The notes beneath the pieces were generated by a model, which worked only from the letters and a program-made list of their open reading frames with translations, made no database searches and was not told where the DNA came from. A stretch of DNA of 64,000 nucleotides from Paraburkholderia sabiae (GTDB lineage Bacteria; Pseudomonadota; Gammaproteobacteria; Burkholderiales; Burkholderiaceae): the NCBI RefSeq assembly GCF_030412785.1, contig NZ_CP125295.1, forward strand, positions 4,340,001 to 4,404,000, read 5' to 3'. Shown here one piece after another: positions 61,294 to 64,000 of this stretch. The stretch's first letter is position 1. Each line of letters begins with the position of its first letter. A program made the position numbers and the translations under genes.

Positions 61294-62049
61294 TCAGACC
61301 AGCGACGTTTCCTTCCCCGTTTTTCTTCTGCCGATCCCGGGCATGCGAGGGCGCGTATCCTGCGATGGCTGCGGCTGCCGGTCGCGCAGCAACAGCGGCA
61401 TCAGGCGCCGATTGGCCGTCTGTGCAGCCCACTCGCAATAAGCGGCGCTGCCGAGCACCCATCCGTTGAGCGTCGACTGCATCAGGTTGTCCACTTCGCA
61501 TTCGTCGATCGGTCGCGCACCGAGATCGCGGTAAGCCTGCTGGCGTTCGACGGGCGTATTGCCGAGCGCGCTGTAGAGCGAATGATCCTTGATGAAGCTA
61601 TCGACGCGCATCCCGATGTGATGCGTATAGCTCGACCACTGATAATTTCCCGGCTCGGCCACGAGTCGGTTGCGCACGGGCGCATGATCGATGACCTGGC
61701 TCGCGAGCAGGAAATATCGGTCGGGCTCGATCACTGTTGCTCGGTATCCGCCGCGCCACATTGCACCGCGGCGTCCGTGGCGTCGATTGAAGGTCTCGAC
61801 ATAGCGACGGCAGACCGCCTGCATCGCCATGCCGACGCTCGACTCGTATGAAGGTGTGACGAGGAACTGTACTGCCTCGGGCATGAGCACCCACGCGTGG
61901 ACTGCCAGATCGGCGACGCGTGCGGCGTCCGCCAGGCAGGCGAGGAAGTACAGATAGTCTCCCTCGTCGAGGAATGCGGGCCCCGTGAGTCCCTGCAAGA
62001 TAACGTGCTGCGGTTGTTCTGGGACGTAGTGCCGTGCAAGCCGTGTCAT
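61294..62049 (-). CDS. REP-associated tyrosine transposase-like protein lacking the HUH motif
   Basis: The 251-residue protein has the Y1-transposase/RAYT scaffold: HYVPEQPQHVILQGLTGPAF, LDEGDYLYFLACLADAARVA, HAWVLMPEAVQFLVTP, and RRHGRRGAMWRGGYRATVIE, then PGNYQWSSYTHHIGM near residue 150. In active members the fourth strand reads like VLMPNHVHLLLTP; the catalytic His-hydrophobic-His pair is replaced by PEAVQF here. The C-terminus adds a Gln/Arg-rich tail. It may be a domesticated DNA-binding or regulatory protein. I saw no flanking REP repeats or terminal inverted repeats. Confidence 0.8.
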   Translation of the reverse strand: MTRLARHYVPEQPQHVILQGLTGPAFLDEGDYLYFLACLADAARVADLAVHAWVLMPEAVQFLVTPSYESSVGMAMQAVCRRYVETFNRRHGRRGAMWRGGYRATVIEPDRYFLLASQVIDHAPVRNRLVAEPGNYQWSSYTHHIGMRVDSFIKDHSLYSALGNTPVERQQAYRDLGARPIDECEVDNLMQSTLNGWVLGSAAYCEWAAQTANRRLMPLLLRDRQPQPSQDTRPRMPGIGRRKTGKETSLV

Positions 62050-62418
62050 GCTGAATTAACCGGAAATCCGATGTGAGAAAGCGATCCGTCAGGTGGCGGT
62101 CGCGTGTCGTGCGTAACGCGGGTATCGGACGAAATTCTAGCGATCATTGGCGCGCGTGTGGATCGCGAATAGGCCTTTTTTCTGGCCTCTTTTCATCGAA
62201 TTGGCGATCACGGCGGGGAATTTTTTTATGTCGACGCTGAATAGGTTTGGAAGTGCTGTTTGAGTGCTATCCGGCACTATTAAATCCGGTGGCACGGTGC
62301 GGCGTTCGAGGGACCATCTGGCTCTATTTTTATTTCGCCTGAATTGCGGGTTGGGCGTATTGTGAGTCGGGGTTTATCGGTAGGTATCCGAAACTTAAAA
62401 AGAGAAATTGGCGAAAAT
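62050..62418. other. intergenic region without a supported gene
   Basis: About 370 bases, T-rich in the middle (runs near 62174-62236), between the divergent transposase-like and kinase-like genes. It should hold their promoters. No repeat, hairpin of note or RNA gene recognised. Confidence 0.5.
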
Positions 62419-62931
62419 ATGAAACCAGCCGCGATCGTATTGCATGGGCCAACCAGCGCGGGAAAGAGCAGTCTGGCGAGGGCGCTTCAGGACAGTTCGG
62501 AAGTCCCTGTCTTTCACATCACGCTCGATGCATTCGTGGAAATGTCGCGCAGACGTGACATGCGATCGGACGACGAGCTGGCGCAAGCGCTGCGGCTGCA
62601 TCATCTCAACCTGCAATCCACGCTCAGGCGCGTGGCGGATAGTCACTTCGAGATCGTTCTGGACCTCGTGCTCAGGGATTCGTCCGCCTTCGATGAATGC
62701 ATCGCGGCTCTCGTTCCGCGCCGCACATTTGTGATCGGCGTCACATGTCCGCTGCACGTTCTGGAGGAACGCGAACGTGAAAGGCCAGACCGTGGAGCAG
62801 GAATGGCCCGATCGCAGTTCGGACACCCGGCTTACGCGAGACCCTACTCGATGTGCATCGATACTTCTACCTGTACGCCAGAAGAAGGGGCACTCCGCGT
62901 TCGCTCGTCTATCGATGGGGTGGGCGAGTGA
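62419..62931 (+). CDS. chloramphenicol phosphotransferase-like P-loop kinase
   Basis: The 170-residue protein has a Walker A motif HGPTSAGKSSLARALQ at the N-terminus, then VFHITLDAFVEMSRR with an Asp at the place of the catalytic Asp of chloramphenicol 3-O-phosphotransferase. ERERERPDRGAGMARSQF and a closing DTSTCTPEEGA also match that family. It could phosphorylate an antibiotic or, more likely, a housekeeping metabolite or nucleotide; specificity is not readable. ATG 62419 is chosen as it starts the P-loop strand. GC content around it is lower than average, which may indicate transfer. Confidence 0.78.
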   Translation: MKPAAIVLHGPTSAGKSSLARALQDSSEVPVFHITLDAFVEMSRRRDMRSDDELAQALRLHHLNLQSTLRRVADSHFEIVLDLVLRDSSAFDECIAALVPRRTFVIGVTCPLHVLEERERERPDRGAGMARSQFGHPAYARPYSMCIDTSTCTPEEGALRVRSSIDGVGE

Positions 62932-62953
62932 TTGTCTGGTCGTCGGTGCAACC

Positions 62954-63379
62954 TCAATCATCCGGCTCGAAGCGAAGAATCCCTGCCCGACGCGCCGGCC
63001 CGCCCGTGTCGTTCGGATGATTGACACCATCCATCACAGGCACTTCGGCGAAATCGAATGGGCTCACTCCATCGAGGCAAGCCACGTTCACACCAAACAG
63101 ATTCGGGTTGGATCGCCGTTGAAGATGCGTGCTGATTCCGCAGCGTGAACAGAAGAAGTGCTGCGCGATTCCGGTGTTGAAGCGGTAGCTGGTGAGCGCA
63201 TCTTCGCCCTGCAGAAATCTGATCCCGCTCATTTCCGCTGCGACGACGATCGCGCCTCGCATCCGGCAGTAAGAACAGTTGCAGCGACGGATCGAGTTGA
63301 AGCCGTCGCTGAGCGTGACCTCGAAACGCACCGCGCCGCAATGGCACTGGCCGGTTCGAATGTTCGTATCGCCTGCCAT
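62954..63379 (-). CDS. GFA/CENP-V domain protein (glutathione-dependent formaldehyde-activating-like)
   Basis: The 141-residue protein has the zinc-binding GFA motifs TGQCHCGAVRFEV, RCNCSYCRMRGAI and FFCSRCGISTH. The fold binds two zinc ions; true Gfa helps form S-hydroxymethylglutathione, but most members are of unknown function. Start ATG 63379 after AGAGGAGAG; a longer frame upstream is not supported. Single gene, 3' end convergent with the kinase-like gene. Confidence 0.9.
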   Translation of the reverse strand: MAGDTNIRTGQCHCGAVRFEVTLSDGFNSIRRCNCSYCRMRGAIVVAAEMSGIRFLQGEDALTSYRFNTGIAQHFFCSRCGISTHLQRRSNPNLFGVNVACLDGVSPFDFAEVPVMDGVNHPNDTGGPARRAGILRFEPDD

Positions 63380-63464
63380 GCTGGTTGTCTCTCCTCTGCG
63401 GATCAAATTCATAACGGCATCAAGAGCGCGACGCACGCAAACCCATGACGCGCTTCCGGTCGTG

Positions 63465-64000
63465 TCAAAGCCCCAGGCAAACCGCTCCCGCCGCGACGAC
63501 CACGCACGCGAGCCAGCGCGCTCCGCTGACCGATTCCCGCAGAAACATCCGCCCGATCAGCACCGCGAACACGACGCTGGTTTCGCGCAACGCCGATACC
63601 GCGCCCATCGCGCCCGACTGCAGCGCCCAGATCACGATGCCATACGCCGCGATCGACACCAGACCGCCGACAAGCGACGAGCCGACCGCGAGCGGCTCCG
63701 CACGCACGGGTTTCCACAGCGCCGCGAGCCCGCGCTTCGCGACGAACAGCACCGGCATCAGCCAATAGAACAGGAACATCCACGCGGTGTAGGTGAGCGC
63801 CTCGCCGTTGGACAGCCTCACGCCGATGCCGTCGATCACCGTATACAGCGCAATCGTCGCCCCCGTCGTCAGCGCGGCCAGCGCGCCCGCGCGCGACACG
63901 CGACGTCCCTGCAACGCGATCGCGATGATGCCGCCGGAGATCATCGCGATGCCGAGAGCGTGCAAAAGGCCGATCGCCTCATGCGCGAAAAGCGCTGCAC
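63465..64000 (-). CDS. DMT/EamA family transporter, C-terminal part (cut by window edge)
   Basis: The frame remains open to base 64000 on the minus strand, so the N-terminal part lies outside. The visible 178 residues contain about five hydrophobic segments, with ALGIAMISGGIIAIAL, AALTTGATIALYTVIDGIGV, GALSALRETSVVFAVLIGR-like VSALRETSVVFAVLIGRMF, and a final LACVVVAAGAVCLGL helix, typical of the second EamA repeat. Such proteins export or import small metabolites; substrate unknown. Confidence 0.88.
   Translation of the reverse strand, partial: AALFAHEAIGLLHALGIAMISGGIIAIALQGRRVSRAGALAALTTGATIALYTVIDGIGVRLSNGEALTYTAWMFLFYWLMPVLFVAKRGLAALWKPVRAEPLAVGSSLVGGLVSIAAYGIVIWALQSGAMGAVSALRETSVVFAVLIGRMFLRESVSGARWLACVVVAAGAVCLGL

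Noticed and set aside
1..64000. Genomic island borders, CRISPR array, tRNA or rRNA genes
   Set aside because: No integrase, attachment repeats, regularly spaced repeats or RNA gene signatures were seen in the window.

Overview
The window looks like the chromosome or a large replicon of a Burkholderiaceae member, probably Paraburkholderia, Caballeronia or a close relative. It is GC-rich, has two general porins of the Burkholderia type (mature N-terminus QSSV.LYG), a DUF4148 periplasmic protein, AcnB, an AAHS-type aromatic acid symporter, and many LysR regulators in divergent pairs. I see no rRNA, tRNA, CRISPR array, integrase or intact insertion sequence. The left two thirds is a dense island of aromatic and heteroaromatic acid catabolism. 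The right third is mostly housekeeping.

Layout. 1-2.5 kb: tail of a LysR gene, then a secreted tannase/feruloyl-esterase family enzyme. 2.5-7 kb: an FCD-type GntR regulator divergent from an operon of enoyl-CoA hydratase, aromatic-acid MFS symporter and aldehyde dehydrogenase, with a perfect operator-like palindrome between them. 7.1-10.5 kb: LysR divergent from a LigI-like 2-pyrone-4,6-dicarboxylate hydrolase and a DctA-family permease that is translationally coupled to a 15-residue leader peptide. 10.6-32.5 kb: the most interesting part. It holds a UbiX flavin prenyltransferase, two UbiD decarboxylases, a porin, a NitT/TauT-type ABC importer, an alpha/beta hydrolase, a three-subunit molybdenum hydroxylase with its XdhC maturation factor, a RidA protein, an acid-CoA ligase with its own LysR, a hotdog thioesterase, a CoxG-like protein and two MFS transporters. 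Six copies of one 17-bp inverted repeat (consensus TTCATGCnnnRCATGAR) lie in its promoter regions, so these units probably form one regulon. The enzyme set matches the logic of decarboxylating a (hetero)aromatic dicarboxylate, activating it with CoA, hydroxylating the ring, opening it as a lactone or lactam, and releasing CoA. The furan-2,5-dicarboxylate/furoate (hmf) pathway is the closest known model.

33.2-40.8 kb: an apparent operon of LigK aldolase, LigJ hydratase, porin, a divergent DctA-family permease, a 4,5-dihydroxyphthalate decarboxylase-like protein and an amidohydrolase, facing a LysR regulator with two N-terminal helix-turn-helix domains. LigI, LigJ and LigK together make the lower protocatechuate/gallate meta-cleavage route (pyrone or oxalomesaconate to pyruvate and oxaloacetate). 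No ring-cleaving dioxygenase is in the window.

41.2-47.1 kb: a lipid-modification locus (DUF1295 protein, two cyclopropane-fatty-acid-synthase-like methyltransferases, lipocalin lipoprotein, DUF1365 protein, FAD amine-oxidase-like protein). 47.5-50.9 kb: an OpuB/Osm-type quaternary-amine ABC importer. 51.4-57.2 kb: a TonB-dependent receptor, metE and its divergent regulator metR. 57.3-59.9 kb: acnB. 60-64 kb: small hypothetical proteins, a REP-associated transposase-like protein lacking the usual catalytic histidines, a chloramphenicol-phosphotransferase-like kinase, a GFA-domain protein and the end of a DMT/EamA transporter.

All functional assignments come from reading motifs, lengths and context. 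No database search was run.
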